Positions 50,140 through 58,806 are shown, counted from the first letter of the stretch. The stretch: 64,000 nt of DNA from Streptosporangium becharense (GCF_014204985.1 NZ_JACHMP010000001.1:310001-374000), one strand, 5' to 3'. Translations and numbers: made by a program. Notes: a model not told the origin generated them from the sequence alone.

Positions 50140-51197
50140 TGCGCGCTCCAATCAGCGGACATGTACTCGGCGTGCAGACGTTCGCATGCGGCGGACCGCA
50201 GCACGCTGATGTGCCCCGCGTCGCGGGAGGCCACCAAGCCCCGGTAGTTGTCGTACTCGGGCAGGTCCGGGTCTCCCAGTTCCTTGGCCGTCACCGCTTC
50301 GGCGATCTCACGCACACCGTCACGCAGCCGGGTCGGGCATGAGCCGGGGAAAGCAGCTGCGAGCCGGGCGAAGGACGTCCGGTAGTCACGCGCGTCCGCC
50401 TCGTCCCGCTCAAGGCCGCGGTCGATCCGCGACCCGGGCACCATCCGTTCGACGGTTTCGGCGATCTCCGCGATGGTGAAGTTCTCCCGGTCGGAGCCCA
50501 CGTTGAAGGTCCGTTGCCCCGCGGGAGTGTTGAGAACGGCGGCGAGGATCTCGGCGACGTCGGTGACATGCACCAGCGGGCGCCGCTGCGATCCGCCGTT
50601 GAGCGGGATCCGGCCGGTCGCGACGGCCTGCGCGGTCATGCGGTTGACGACCGAGTCCAGGCGTTGACGCGGGGAACGGCCGTGCACCGTCGCCAGCCGC
50701 AGCACCGTCAGGTCGGCGCGGCCCTCCAGCAGGGTGCCCAGGCGCTGCTCGGCCAGGATCTTGGTGCGGGCGTAGATGCCCAGCGGGTTGGGGGCGGTGT
50801 CCTCATCGACAGTGCCGTCACGGCTGCCGTAGACGCTGCACGAGGAGAACAGCACGTAGTGGGCGATGCCGGCGGTGGCTACGGCCTCGGCTGCGATGAC
50901 GGGGGAGGCGTAGTTGAGCTCGACGGCCAACCGCTCATCGACGGCGCAGGCGGGTTCACCCACCAGGCCGCCGAGGTGCACGACCGCGTCCGCGCCGGTC
51001 ATCGCGCGGCGTAGCGCCGCAGGGTCACGCAGATCGGCGTGGACGAAGTTCGTGACGGTGGGCAGCAGACGGTGAGGGTCGTCGTCGCGCTGGTAGATCA
51101 GGCCGTCGACGGCGGTGACGTGGTGGCCGAGAGCGGTCAGGTGGCGGGTGGCGGCGGTGCCGAGGTAGCCGGCACCGCCGAGCAGGACGATATGCAA
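50136..51197 (-). CDS. NAD-dependent epimerase/dehydratase (extended SDR)
   Basis: The 353-residue sugar-nucleotide SDR has the NAD motif LLGGAGYLGTAATRHL at residues 4-19. DLRDPAALRRAM is the adenine-binding region, and the catalytic SSCSVYGS Ser plus YARTK supply the YxxxK. HVTDVAEILAAVLN is typical of sugar-nucleotide epimerases and dehydratases. It starts with TTG at 51197 after AAGGA. It overlaps the aminotransferase gene and probably supplies its keto-sugar substrate. The C-terminal 60 residues (ELGDPDLPEYDNYRGL onward) are longer than in GalE-type enzymes. Confidence 0.87.
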   Translation of the reverse strand: MHIVLLGGAGYLGTAATRHLTALGHHVTAVDGLIYQRDDDPHRLLPTVTNFVHADLRDPAALRRAMTGADAVVHLGGLVGEPACAVDERLAVELNYASPVIAAEAVATAGIAHYVLFSSCSVYGSRDGTVDEDTAPNPLGIYARTKILAEQRLGTLLEGRADLTVLRLATVHGRSPRQRLDSVVNRMTAQAVATGRIPLNGGSQRRPLVHVTDVAEILAAVLNTPAGQRTFNVGSDRENFTIAEIAETVERMVPGSRIDRGLERDEADARDYRTSFARLAAAFPGSCPTRLRDGVREIAEAVTAKELGDPDLPEYDNYRGLVASRDAGHISVLRSAACERLHAEYMSADWSAQ

Positions 51198-51903
51198 TGG
51201 AGATCCTTTCCAAGGTGGTTGGGATTGTGAGGGTGAGGGCGGCTGGGGCTTAGGGACCGCCGCCCGGTCGGGACCACAGTCATTCAGCGGTTGCGGGAGA
51301 AAGCGGCCTTGCCCAGGGCGGTCATGTGCAGGTCGGTGAGACGCGGAACGAAGACCACGTCGAGGTGTTCCGTCGGGTGGAGTAGGCCCCGCTCGCAGGT
51401 CTCCGCCACCCACACTCGTGCCCCGGCCACCGGGTAGGCCGCCGGGTTAACGCCGATCTCCCCCTTCGGGAGAGTTCCGTTGAACGGAGTCGGGATCTTG
51501 TGGGTGCCCCAGTAGCTGTACACCTCTAGGGCCTTGGACTGCTCAAAGACGGCGAACAACTGCGGGTAGCGTCCGCTACTGCGCATCTCCCGGAAAAGGC
51601 CCTGTCCGAGCAGGTGAGGTGCGATCGCGGTGAGCGTGTTGAAGTCGCAGCCCTGGAACGTCACGGCTGCCGCGTCCTGGGAAGGAGCGAGCGCGAGGCA
51701 GGCGAACAGGTGCGACAGGCGGCGCCGCACGTAGGCGGCCACGCTGGATGCCAAGCCGGGCTCGACCTGCCGGATGAGGTACACCAGCCAGTTATGGTCC
51801 GGGCCGAAAAGCGCCGGGTTGAACAGGCGGCCCATGCTGGCAACGGCTGAGAACGCCAGCCGTTTGTAGAGGCGGTTGTTCATCTCCCCGGAGACCTCGG
51901 CGT

Positions 51904-51908
51904 ACGCC
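51904..51908. repeat. IS3 target-site duplication, left copy (ACGCC)
   Basis: ACGCC directly precedes the IS end at 51909 and matches the copy at 53520-53524. Frame restoration on excision supports it as the true duplication. Confidence 0.75.
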
Positions 51909-51988
51909 CTCTCTGTCAGTCTCCTGTGAGACAGGGGACGCATGAGTCCTTCTGATGTGAAGCAGGGCGAGACAGGACGATCAAGACA

Positions 51989-52447
51989 GTGACGATGACC
52001 CTCGCCGACCAGACCGCCATGACCGGGCAGGATGGTCGCGTGACCGAACAGCAGCCGGGCCGGCCCAAGCGGCGCACCTTCACCAAGGCCTACAAGGCGC
52101 GGATCCTGGCGGCCTTCGACGCCCTGCCCGAGGGCAGCGCCGAGCGCGGCGCCCTGCTGCGCAAGGAACGGCTGTACCACTCCCACATCGAGCACTGGCG
52201 CAAGCAGGCCGAAAACGGCACCCTGGCCGCCTCGACGGGAAAACCGGCCCGCAGCGCCGAGGCCGAGGAGATGACCCTGCTGCGGGCCGAGAACAAGAAG
52301 CTCAAGGCCGAGGCTGCCAAGCTCGAAGCCCGCAACGAGAAACTCGCCGGCGAACTCGGAAAGACCAGAACGGCCCTGGACATCGCGGGAAAAGCATTCG
52401 CGCTGCTGCAGGACATCTCAAGCAGCGCGGACTCCGACAAGAGCTGA
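51989..52447 (+). CDS. IS3 orfA (transposase N-terminal DNA-binding protein)
   Basis: The 152-residue protein has the transposase_8-like HTH in PKRRTFTKAYKARILAAFDA and RKERLYHSHIEHWRKQAENG. A leucine-rich coiled coil follows (residues 90-135: LRAENKKLKAEAAKLEARNE and onward), used for dimerisation in IS3 OrfA proteins. Starts at GTG 51989 or GTG 52040 are possible. A slippery heptamer near the 3' end links it to orfB. Confidence 0.8.
   Translation: MTMTLADQTAMTGQDGRVTEQQPGRPKRRTFTKAYKARILAAFDALPEGSAERGALLRKERLYHSHIEHWRKQAENGTLAASTGKPARSAEAEEMTLLRAENKKLKAEAAKLEARNEKLAGELGKTRTALDIAGKAFALLQDISSSADSDKS
52387..52393 (+). promoter_or_regulatory. Programmed -1 frameshift site GGGAAAA
   Basis: G-GGA-AAA is in the correct zero-frame phase within orfA. 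After a -1 slip the frame reads SIRAAAGHLKQRGLRQELNR and continues without stop into orfB, giving the usual OrfAB transposase of IS3 elements. Confidence 0.7.
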
Positions 52448-53493
52448 ACCGGGTCCTCGATGAATACTTCCCCGATCTGGAGAAGTCGCTCGGTACGGCT
52501 AGAGCATGTGCGGTCTTCGGCACATCCCGGGCCACGCTGCATCGGCACCGCAACCCCGCCCCGCCCCGGCTGGGGCCGCGCCGACCGTTTCACCACCCGG
52601 CCGAGTTGACCGAGCAGGAGCGCGCCCAGGCGCTGGCGGTGCTGGACTCGCCCCGCTTCGCCGACAAGTCCCCGGGCCAGGTGTGGGCCACCCTGCTGGA
52701 CGAGGGCGTCTACCTGTGCTCGCAGGCCACCATGTACCGGTTGCTGCGGATGCGCGGCACCTCGGGTGAGCGCCGTGCCCAGGCCGTCCACCCGGCCCGC
52801 AAGAAACCCGAGCTGACCGCCGACGGCCCGAACCAGGTGTGGTCATGGGACATCACGAAACTGAAAGGCCCGACGCGCGGGGTCTATTACCTGCTGTACG
52901 TCATCCTCGACATCTTCTCGCGGAAAGTCATCTGGTGGGAGATCTGGCCCACCGAGACCGGCGTTCTCGCCAAGGAGTTCATCGAGCACGCGATCGCCGC
53001 CAACGACGGGATCGCGCCGGAGGCGATCCACGCCGACCGCGGCACCGCGATGACGTCGAACACCGTCTCCGGGCTGCTGGCGCTGCTGGGCATCGACCAG
53101 TCCCATTCCCGGCCGCGTGTGTCCAACGACAACCCGTATTCCGAAGCGCAGTTCAAGACGCTCAAGTTCTGTCCGGCGTTCCCGGGCGGGTTCGGGTCCA
53201 TCGAGGACGCGAACGTCTTCTGCGGGCAGTTCTTCCGGTACTACAACACCGAGCACCGCCATTCCGGGATCGGGATGCACACCCCGGGGTCGGTGCACGA
53301 CGGCTCGGCACTCGAGATCCAGGCCCGGCGAGCAGCGACCCTGAACGCGGCGTTCCTGGCGCATCCCGAGCGGTTCCGTGGTCGGCGGCCGAGTCCGCCT
53401 CCGCTGCCCTCCCGGGTGTGGATCAACAAGCCGTCGACGGGTCTTGAAGTCGGCGAAGCCGCGGCCTCAGCACAGACACCGAACGTGGCTTGA
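52393..53493 (+). CDS. IS3 orfB (DDE transposase, rve domain)
   Basis: OrfB is open from the slip site to 53493. It holds an HTH_21-like segment (LAVLDSPRFADKSPGQVWATL) and an rve integrase core. The DDE residues are in VWSWDITKLKG (first Asp), HADRGTAMTS (second Asp) and the SNDNPYSEAQFKTLKF helix (Glu). It has no good start of its own, only TTG 52606 inside the domain, so it is probably made by frameshifting from orfA. The product cuts and joins the element's ends. Confidence 0.88.
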   Translation, partial: SIRAAAGHLKQRGLRQELNRVLDEYFPDLEKSLGTARACAVFGTSRATLHRHRNPAPPRLGPRRPFHHPAELTEQERAQALAVLDSPRFADKSPGQVWATLLDEGVYLCSQATMYRLLRMRGTSGERRAQAVHPARKKPELTADGPNQVWSWDITKLKGPTRGVYYLLYVILDIFSRKVIWWEIWPTETGVLAKEFIEHAIAANDGIAPEAIHADRGTAMTSNTVSGLLALLGIDQSHSRPRVSNDNPYSEAQFKTLKFCPAFPGGFGSIEDANVFCGQFFRYYNTEHRHSGIGMHTPGSVHDGSALEIQARRAATLNAAFLAHPERFRGRRPSPPPLPSRVWINKPSTGLEVGEAAASAQTPNVA

Positions 53494-53519
53494 TGTCTCA
53501 ACAGGTTTGACAGGTACCG

Positions 53520-53524
53520 ACGCC
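53520..53524. repeat. IS3 target-site duplication, right copy (ACGCC)
   Basis: ACGCC follows the IS end at 53519 and matches 51904-51908. Confidence 0.75.
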
Positions 53525-54226
53525 TTGGTTTCGGGGCTCGTCGAGTGGAGCATCAGGTACTCCGACACCACCTCGAAGTACAGGTAGCCCAGGAACGGGA
53601 GGTTCGGTACGGCGGAGGCGAGGTGGTTGATGAACTCGGCGTCCGGCGTGCGCTGGCCGCAGGCGTTGGCCAGCAGGACGTCGAGGAAGCCAGCCGCCGC
53701 GTGTATCCGTGCCACCGCCGCCTGCCGAAGACGAGCGTCCTCGTCGTCGGTGAGGACGCCGCGGTGGGTGAAGTACGTACGCAGGTGGATACCGCCCAGT
53801 CGCAGGTAGTCGAGCCCTTTGGCGGGCACCGGAGCACCCGGGATGATCTCGATGACCAGGGGGCGGGTGTCGGGTTTGGTCTCCAGCAGGTAGGAGCCCA
53901 GGTTGTGGGGGCGCAGACCGGCGGGCTCTTTGGTGAGCAAAGCGCAGTAGAGCGCCCCCACCAGGCAGCCGGCGGAGGCGCACAACTGCCCGCTGGCGCG
54001 GATCGCGTCCAGGGCCGGGGTGACGTGCATCAGGTAGATCGGCTGTCCGCTGGCCAGTGTCGCCAGCATGGAGTTCTGTCCCAGCAGCCAGCCGTTGGGC
54101 GTCTCGAACTGGAGGTGGTGGCGCCAGTCGGACTCGCTGTCGACGAGTCCGGCCGGGCCGGGCCACACGGTGGGGGTGGTGTAGTCGGTGTGGGCGTAGT
54201 CCCATTCGGTGGCGTACATGGTGGTC

Positions 54227-54967
54227 CTACTGTCCGAAGGTGAAGGTCTGCAGGGCGTGGGTGAGTGCTTCGTGGTGCGCGACACCGTTGAGGCGGGCCT
54301 GCGCGCTGCGGGCCATGAGGTCGAAGGCGACCGGCTGGAGCCAACCGGGGATGGGAACACGCAGGTGTGACAGGTCGGGCCACCAGCGCTGCAACGGCAA
54401 TCGGTAGCGGTCCAAACAGTCGGCGCCCTTCAACAGGTCGATCAGCAGCGGGACCCGTTCGTAAGCGCGGGTGTCCGCCGGCGTGAATGCCTCGTAGGAG
54501 ATGTCGTGCAGGCCGATGGCTGTAGCTGCCCACGCCACGGCGTACGCGGGTAAGCGCTGGCCGAGCGCAGCCATGATGGTGTCGCCGTTGCTCGTGAGCC
54601 AGTGAGCGGCCCGCTTTCCATGCCCGGGGTCGGCGTGGTCGTCGTGCCGCCGGCAGTCGTGCACCGCCGCGGCCACGCACAGGGCTGTGGTGTGAACGCG
54701 GCTCAGCTCGTGTTCTTGGGCGAGCAGCGACGCGAGCACGCAGACACGAGCGCCATGCCCGATGCCGTGGATGGAATCGGCGAGTTCCGTGTTCGCGAAC
54801 CAGGTGACCTCCGGCATCAGCAGGACAGGCCGGTGCGGCAGGACGGCCGGGGGGACTCCCACGGCGGGGCGATGCCGGACGATCCAGGTGAGCGTGGCCT
54901 GATCCATGACCTGATGGGCCGGCAGGAGCCCCTGCGCGGCGAGGTCCTTGAGCAGTCGCGAGGTCAA
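54227..54967 (-). CDS. HD-domain protein
   Basis: The 246-residue protein has an HD phosphohydrolase-like core: GIGHGARVCVLASLLAQ supplies the first His, CVAAAVHDCRRHDDHADPGHG holds the HD pair, and GLHDISYEAF and LIDLLKGADCLDRYRL the later His and Asp residues. HD proteins are metal-dependent phosphomonoesterases or phosphodiesterases. It starts at TTG 54967, preceded by GGGAGG, and lies 8 bp before the split unknown gene, so the two were probably co-expressed. Its job in the cluster could be to dephosphorylate an intermediate; that is inference. Confidence 0.8.
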   Translation of the reverse strand: MTSRLLKDLAAQGLLPAHQVMDQATLTWIVRHRPAVGVPPAVLPHRPVLLMPEVTWFANTELADSIHGIGHGARVCVLASLLAQEHELSRVHTTALCVAAAVHDCRRHDDHADPGHGKRAAHWLTSNGDTIMAALGQRLPAYAVAWAATAIGLHDISYEAFTPADTRAYERVPLLIDLLKGADCLDRYRLPLQRWWPDLSHLRVPIPGWLQPVAFDLMARSAQARLNGVAHHEALTHALQTFTFGQ

Positions 54968-55070
54968 GGTGCCCTCCCAATGTCGGTGATCGTCAAGCCG
55001 GGGACAGGGATGGTCGCCTCCGCCGTGCGGGACCACCACGGCGGAGGCCGAGGGTGAGCGATAAGGGCTG

Positions 55071-56132
55071 TCAGGCGACGTCCGCGACCGTGCCAGCCCC
55101 GAGCCACGGCGGAATCGCCTCCGGTGTGGCCTGCAGCCAGTTCACGTACCGGTCGATACCGTCATCCACGGTGATGCGCGGCTGCCAGCCGAGCAGATCC
55201 TGGCTGCGGGTGGTCGAGGCGTAACCGCCGAGCGGGTCGCCCTCCGGACGAGGGGTGTCGATCAGCTGCGCCGACGGGTAGTGGGTGGCGACGCGTTCCG
55301 CGATCTGGCGGACGGACGTCGCGATGCCGCTGCCGACGTTGATGGTCTCGCTGGCGGCCCGCTCCGCGATCAGTGCCAGCACGGTGGCGCGGGCGATGTC
55401 GTCCACGTGCACCATGTCCCGCACCTGGTGTCCGCCGCCGTTCAGCTGAAGTGGCATCCCCAGGTGGGCGCGCATGGCCAGGCAGGCGACCATCCATGAG
55501 TGGGAGCCCGGCTTGGGCACCTGCGGGTCGCCGTAGACGGAGAAGTACCGCAGCACCGTGTACTCGGTGGCGGCGCCGGTGAGCATGAGCCGGACCTGGT
55601 GCTCACCCCACAGCTTGCTGTTGGCGTACACCGAGATCGGATGCGTGGGCTGGTCTTCGGTGAACTCGGCGGCGCCGCCGGCGCGGGCCGGATCTCCGTA
55701 GACCGACGCGGAGGAGATGAACACCAGCCGTCTGACCGCAGGGGCGGCCAGGACCTCCTGTAGGACGGTCTGCGTGCCGGCGACGTTGGCGGCGAACGCG
55801 ACTTCCGGCCGTCTGGTGCAGGCGGCCACGTCGGCGTACGCGGCGGCGTGGATCACGTAGTCCGCGTCCGTGGTCAGTGTGCGGACGGTGGCCGCGTCGC
55901 GGACGTCACCCAGGACCATGTCCGTCTCGCTCAGGCCGAACAGGTCGCGGACCGGGTACGGGTAGGCGTCCATACGGTCCAGCACCACCGGTTCGGCGCC
56001 GACGCCGGCGAGCAGCCGCACGATACGGCTACCGACGAGCCCTCCGCCGCCGGTGACGAGCACGCGAGCCCCATCAAGGCAGTCCAGATGGGGATCAGGC
56101 ATCCGATGAAGATCGGATAGGGGAGTGTCCAT
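55071..56132 (-). CDS. NAD-dependent epimerase/dehydratase (extended SDR, second)
   Basis: The 353-residue SDR has the NAD site VLVTGGGGLVGSRIVRLL at residues 24-41. VLGDVRDAATV follows, the catalytic SSASVYGD Ser is next, and YANSKLWGE gives the YxxxK. HVDDIARATVLALI and the GWQPRITVDDGIDRYVNWL C-terminus are typical of dTDP-/UDP-sugar epimerases. It is the first gene of the leftward cluster and probably makes an early sugar-nucleotide intermediate. ATG 56132 follows GAAGGG. The divergent XRE/TPR gene begins 214 bp away and is the likely regulator. Confidence 0.87.
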   Translation of the reverse strand: MDTPLSDLHRMPDPHLDCLDGARVLVTGGGGLVGSRIVRLLAGVGAEPVVLDRMDAYPYPVRDLFGLSETDMVLGDVRDAATVRTLTTDADYVIHAAAYADVAACTRRPEVAFAANVAGTQTVLQEVLAAPAVRRLVFISSASVYGDPARAGGAAEFTEDQPTHPISVYANSKLWGEHQVRLMLTGAATEYTVLRYFSVYGDPQVPKPGSHSWMVACLAMRAHLGMPLQLNGGGHQVRDMVHVDDIARATVLALIAERAASETINVGSGIATSVRQIAERVATHYPSAQLIDTPRPEGDPLGGYASTTRSQDLLGWQPRITVDDGIDRYVNWLQATPEAIPPWLGAGTVADVA

Positions 56133-56345
56133 GGCAGGAACCCTTCAGGGAACGGCCGTTTGCGTGACCGCGCAGCGTGAGTAAGAGCGGCAGACCGCGG
56201 ATGGCTGACCCCAGAGCGTTCCCGGTAGCCAATTACTCTGCCGCGGGTAAAGAATCCGCTGCGAACGGGGGTCCGGGCCAGTAGCGTGAGGGTCGCGGAA
56301 AGTGGCGAAAATCTCATCCTGAGTCACTACGGCTGAGGAGCACCG

Positions 56346-57725
56346 ATGGCCGAGAACGCCGTGAACCTCCAACTACAGGCGTGGGTCCAAGCCAGCGGCT
56401 TATCCCTCGGGGAGGTCAGTCGCAGGGTCGGGGTGCTCGCCAAACATCGTGGACACCGGCAGATCTCCCCAGACACTACGCGGGTGCGGCGGTGGTTGAA
56501 CGGGGAGCAGCCCCGCCCCCCGGTACCTGAACTGCTCGCGCAGGTACTGTCCGATGAACTACGCCGCCCCCTGACACCCGGTGATCTTGGTTTGATGGCC
56601 GTCGCTTTACCCCTGGATAAAATCGAGCTACCACTGCTGAGAGAACCCGCCGCGGAGACCTTGGCCCGATGGACTCGGATGGACCTGTTGATGTTCGATC
56701 GCCGTGAAGTCCTCAAACTCGTTGTCGGAACTCCGCTGATCGCCACCACCTCACACCTGCTCGACACGGTTGGCGGTCCGCTCAGCCGCCGGCAGGGTGG
56801 CTTCGGCGCCGACACCGTCGCCGCCCTGGAGGAAGTCACCGCTGTTTTCGCGCGCTTGGAGTCCGCGCACGGCGGCGCCCTGTACCGCACCTCGATCATC
56901 GGCCAGCTCGCCGAGGTCACCCGCCGTATCCAGGCTGGCGTCCCGGACGGCCTTCGCCATCGTGTCTTCGCCGCCACCGCTGACCTGGCCGCGCTTGCCG
57001 GGTGGACCAGTCACGACGCCGGCCATTACGCCGTCGCGCAGCGATATTGGTCCTACGCCATCTACGCCGCCAACGAAGCGGGCATCCCCGGTCGCAGTGC
57101 AGAGATCGTCACCCGAATGTCACATCAGATGATCTACTTCGGTCGTTTGCGTGACGCGCTCGCGTTGCTTGACCTCGCAGCAGCCCGTGCCCAGCGCGAC
57201 GGTCAGGTAGCGGTGCAGGCGCTCGTGCAGTCCCAGACCGGTCGCGTCCACGCGGGCCTGGGGCAGCCCCGCGACGCTGCCCGTCACCTCGACCACGCCG
57301 ATGAGCTTCTCGCTCAGGTCACGGATAGGCCCGAGTGGGTCGCTTACTTCGACGCTGCCGAGCACGCCGGCGCCCGCGCCGTCAGCGCCCGCGATCTCGC
57401 TCATCTTGGCCATCGCGGGCACCCCGCCAGCCCTCACTTTGAAGCCGCGCTACGGCTGCGCAGGCCGGGGTTCGACCGGGTGCGGGCGATGGACCGGATC
57501 GGCCTGGCTGCCGCATTGCTCGACGAGGGTGAACTGGAACGAGCCGCCGCTGTGGGTCACCAGGCCATGGAGAGTGCCGGTCTGCAGTCGGCTCTCGTAG
57601 CGTCCAGGATCAACACCCTTCTGTCCGCTGCGACCCGCTACCACACCCCCGAGATCGCCGATCTACAGTCCCGGGTCGCGGACTTCGCCGCCCGCGCGCC
57701 GATCACTTCGCAGGTCGCTGCCTAA
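56346..57725 (+). CDS. XRE-type regulator with TPR-like helical repeats
   Basis: The 459-residue protein has an N-terminal HTH-like region (LQLQAWVQASGLSLGEVSRRVGVLAKHRG, in part) and a tryptophan-anchored RRWLNGEQPRPP. The remainder is a long alpha-helical solenoid with TPR-like pairs (for example YAVAQRYWSYAIYAANEAG and RDALALLDLAAARAQRDG). It belongs to the actinomycete NsdA-like regulator group that represses antibiotic synthesis and sporulation. Its codon use seems less GC-biased than the neighbouring catabolic operons. It is divergent from the sugar-modification cluster and probably controls it. It ends 16 bp before the right IS30 copy. Confidence 0.82.
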   Translation: MAENAVNLQLQAWVQASGLSLGEVSRRVGVLAKHRGHRQISPDTTRVRRWLNGEQPRPPVPELLAQVLSDELRRPLTPGDLGLMAVALPLDKIELPLLREPAAETLARWTRMDLLMFDRREVLKLVVGTPLIATTSHLLDTVGGPLSRRQGGFGADTVAALEEVTAVFARLESAHGGALYRTSIIGQLAEVTRRIQAGVPDGLRHRVFAATADLAALAGWTSHDAGHYAVAQRYWSYAIYAANEAGIPGRSAEIVTRMSHQMIYFGRLRDALALLDLAAARAQRDGQVAVQALVQSQTGRVHAGLGQPRDAARHLDHADELLAQVTDRPEWVAYFDAAEHAGARAVSARDLAHLGHRGHPASPHFEAALRLRRPGFDRVRAMDRIGLAAALLDEGELERAAAVGHQAMESAGLQSALVASRINTLLSAATRYHTPEIADLQSRVADFAARAPITSQVAA

Positions 57726-57740
57726 CCGATATACGCAAAA

Positions 57741-58063
57741 GCCCCCGCCGTCATCTTCCGTTCTAGTGTTCGTCGCAACACCCCAGCATGAAGGGGTGCG
57801 ATGGACTTCGAGATCCGGAAGGACCGAAGACCGCAGGGGCCACGAGCCCTGGTCCGTGAGCGGGAGGAATACTTCCGGCTCATGGATCAGGGCTTCAGTA
57901 CGCGCGAGGCGGCCCGGATCGTGGGAATCAACCTGCGAACCGGAAAGAAGTGGAGAAACGGGCACCACTCGCCCGGCAAGGCAGACAAGCCCACACCCCC
58001 GATCCATCAGGCACGGCCCAGCCACCCAGCCGACCTGGAAGTCCCGCCCTTCCGCTCCTCGCG
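57741..58063 (+). mobile_element. IS30-family element, truncated right copy
   Basis: This 323-bp piece repeats the left copy (45680-46002) in the same orientation with about four differences, including the end GTTCGTCGCAACAC at 57768-57781. Homology ends sharply at 58063, next to the HTH gene. Confidence 0.85.
57801..58063 (+). pseudogene. IS30 transposase N-terminal fragment
   Basis: About 88 codons of the transposase N-terminus ([17 protein letters not shown] through [13 protein letters not shown]) are kept. The frame then runs into unrelated sequence antisense to the HTH gene. The HTH_38 and DDE regions are missing. It is not functional. Confidence 0.85.
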
Positions 58064-58084
58064 GCACCGCGGGATGCCCGCCCC

Positions 58085-58306
58085 TCACCCGTCCGCGGCG
58101 TCCCCGGCCTCCCAGCGCAGCAGGTCTCCCGGCTGGCACTCGAGCACCTCACAGAGCGCGGCGAGCGTCGTGAAGCGCACCGCCTTGGCACGACCGTTCT
58201 TGAGCACCGCCAGGTTGGCGGGGGTGATCCCGACGCGGTCCGCGAGCTCACCCACGGACATCTTCCGCTTGGCCAGCATCACGTCGATGTCGACGGTGAT
58301 CGGCAT
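58085..58306 (-). CDS. Small XRE-type HTH protein (YozG-like)
   Basis: The 73-residue protein is one HTH_26 domain: MPITVDIDVMLAKRKMSVG, then ELADRVGITPANLAVLKNGRA, then TTLAALCEVLECQPGDLLRWE. It matches the YozG-like Cro/CI group that is nearly always paired with a DUF2975 membrane protein. It overlaps the DUF2975 stop by one base (TGATG). The RBS is GAGGTGA. A role in regulating the pair is assumed. Confidence 0.87.
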   Translation of the reverse strand: MPITVDIDVMLAKRKMSVGELADRVGITPANLAVLKNGRAKAVRFTTLAALCEVLECQPGDLLRWEAGDAADG

Positions 58307-58806
58307 CAGATCACCTCTTCCAGCTCGGCCCGCATCCGCGCCGCCTCGACGTCGCGCGCGACGGCCTGGGCGAGCAGCATCCGCAGCACGAGCACGACGA
58401 GCGCTACCCCCAGGATCGCCAGGCCGCCCCCGCCTATCAGGAGGACCACGCCCGGGGGGACGGGGTCGCCCGGCGCCAGGATGAAGCCGAGCGCGAACAC
58501 CAGGACGGCGGCCGCCACGATCGCGCCGATCACGATGTGCACGTACCGGAAGGCGGCGTGGGAGAACACCGTTCCGCGGCGCACCATGGTCACCAGCCGC
58601 CACACGCAGACCAGGACGACCTGGACCGCCACGACGCCCAGGACCGTGATCACCAGGAACGGGGTGCGCAGGTACGCGAACTCCGCGCCGAGCTCCTCCA
58701 GGTCGACGGCCAGCAACGGCACCATCACCACCTGCACGAACACCGAGCCGGCGAGCAGCGCCACGAGCACGGCGCGCAGCGCGAGCACTGTCAGCTTCCC
58801 CATCAT
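58306..58806 (-). CDS. DUF2975 family membrane protein
   Basis: The 166-residue protein has four predicted helices: LTVLALRAVLVALLAGSVFVQ, LVITVLGVVAVQVVLVCVW, YVHIVIGAIVAAAVLVFALG and VLLIGGGGLAILGVALVVLVL. It fits DUF2975, an uncharacterised family paired with a small HTH protein. The cytoplasmic C-terminus (AQAVARDVEAARMRAELEEV) is amphipathic. The start is ATG 58806 or 58803 after GGGGAG. The upstream 60 bp are very AT-rich, with TATCG and ATATT repeats that could hold the operator. Confidence 0.87.
   Translation of the reverse strand: MMGKLTVLALRAVLVALLAGSVFVQVVMVPLLAVDLEELGAEFAYLRTPFLVITVLGVVAVQVVLVCVWRLVTMVRRGTVFSHAAFRYVHIVIGAIVAAAVLVFALGFILAPGDPVPPGVVLLIGGGGLAILGVALVVLVLRMLLAQAVARDVEAARMRAELEEVI

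Larger units (their letters stand above)
51909..53519 (+). mobile_element. IS3-family insertion sequence
   Basis: This 1,611-bp element has orfA and orfB in the IS3 layout and imperfect terminal inverted repeats. The left end reads CTGTCAGTCTCCTGTGAGACA and the right end, inward, CCTGTCAAACCTGTTGAGACA. It is flanked by ACGCC duplications and interrupts a leftward gene while reading rightward. Both orfs look intact, so it may still be active. Confidence 0.85.
51284..54219 (-). pseudogene. Unrecognised 439-residue protein gene split by an IS3 element
   Basis: Two leftward segments, 53525-54219 (N-terminal part, MYATEWDYAHTDYTTP start) and 51284-51908 (C-terminal part), belong to one gene interrupted by IS 51909-53519. 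Removing the IS and one ACGCC copy rejoins them in frame as TKAYAEVSGEMNNRLYKR, 439 residues. I do not recognise the family. Visible features are an N-terminal GLVDSESDWRHHLQFETPNGWLLGQNS block, PLVIEIIPGAP and LRLGGIHLRTYFTHRGVL segments, and a helix-rich middle. The C-terminal block contains VYSYWGTHKIPTPFNGTLP. It lies between an HD-protein gene (8 bp away) and the epimerase gene, so it was part of the cluster. The gene cannot make full-length protein now. Confidence 0.8.
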
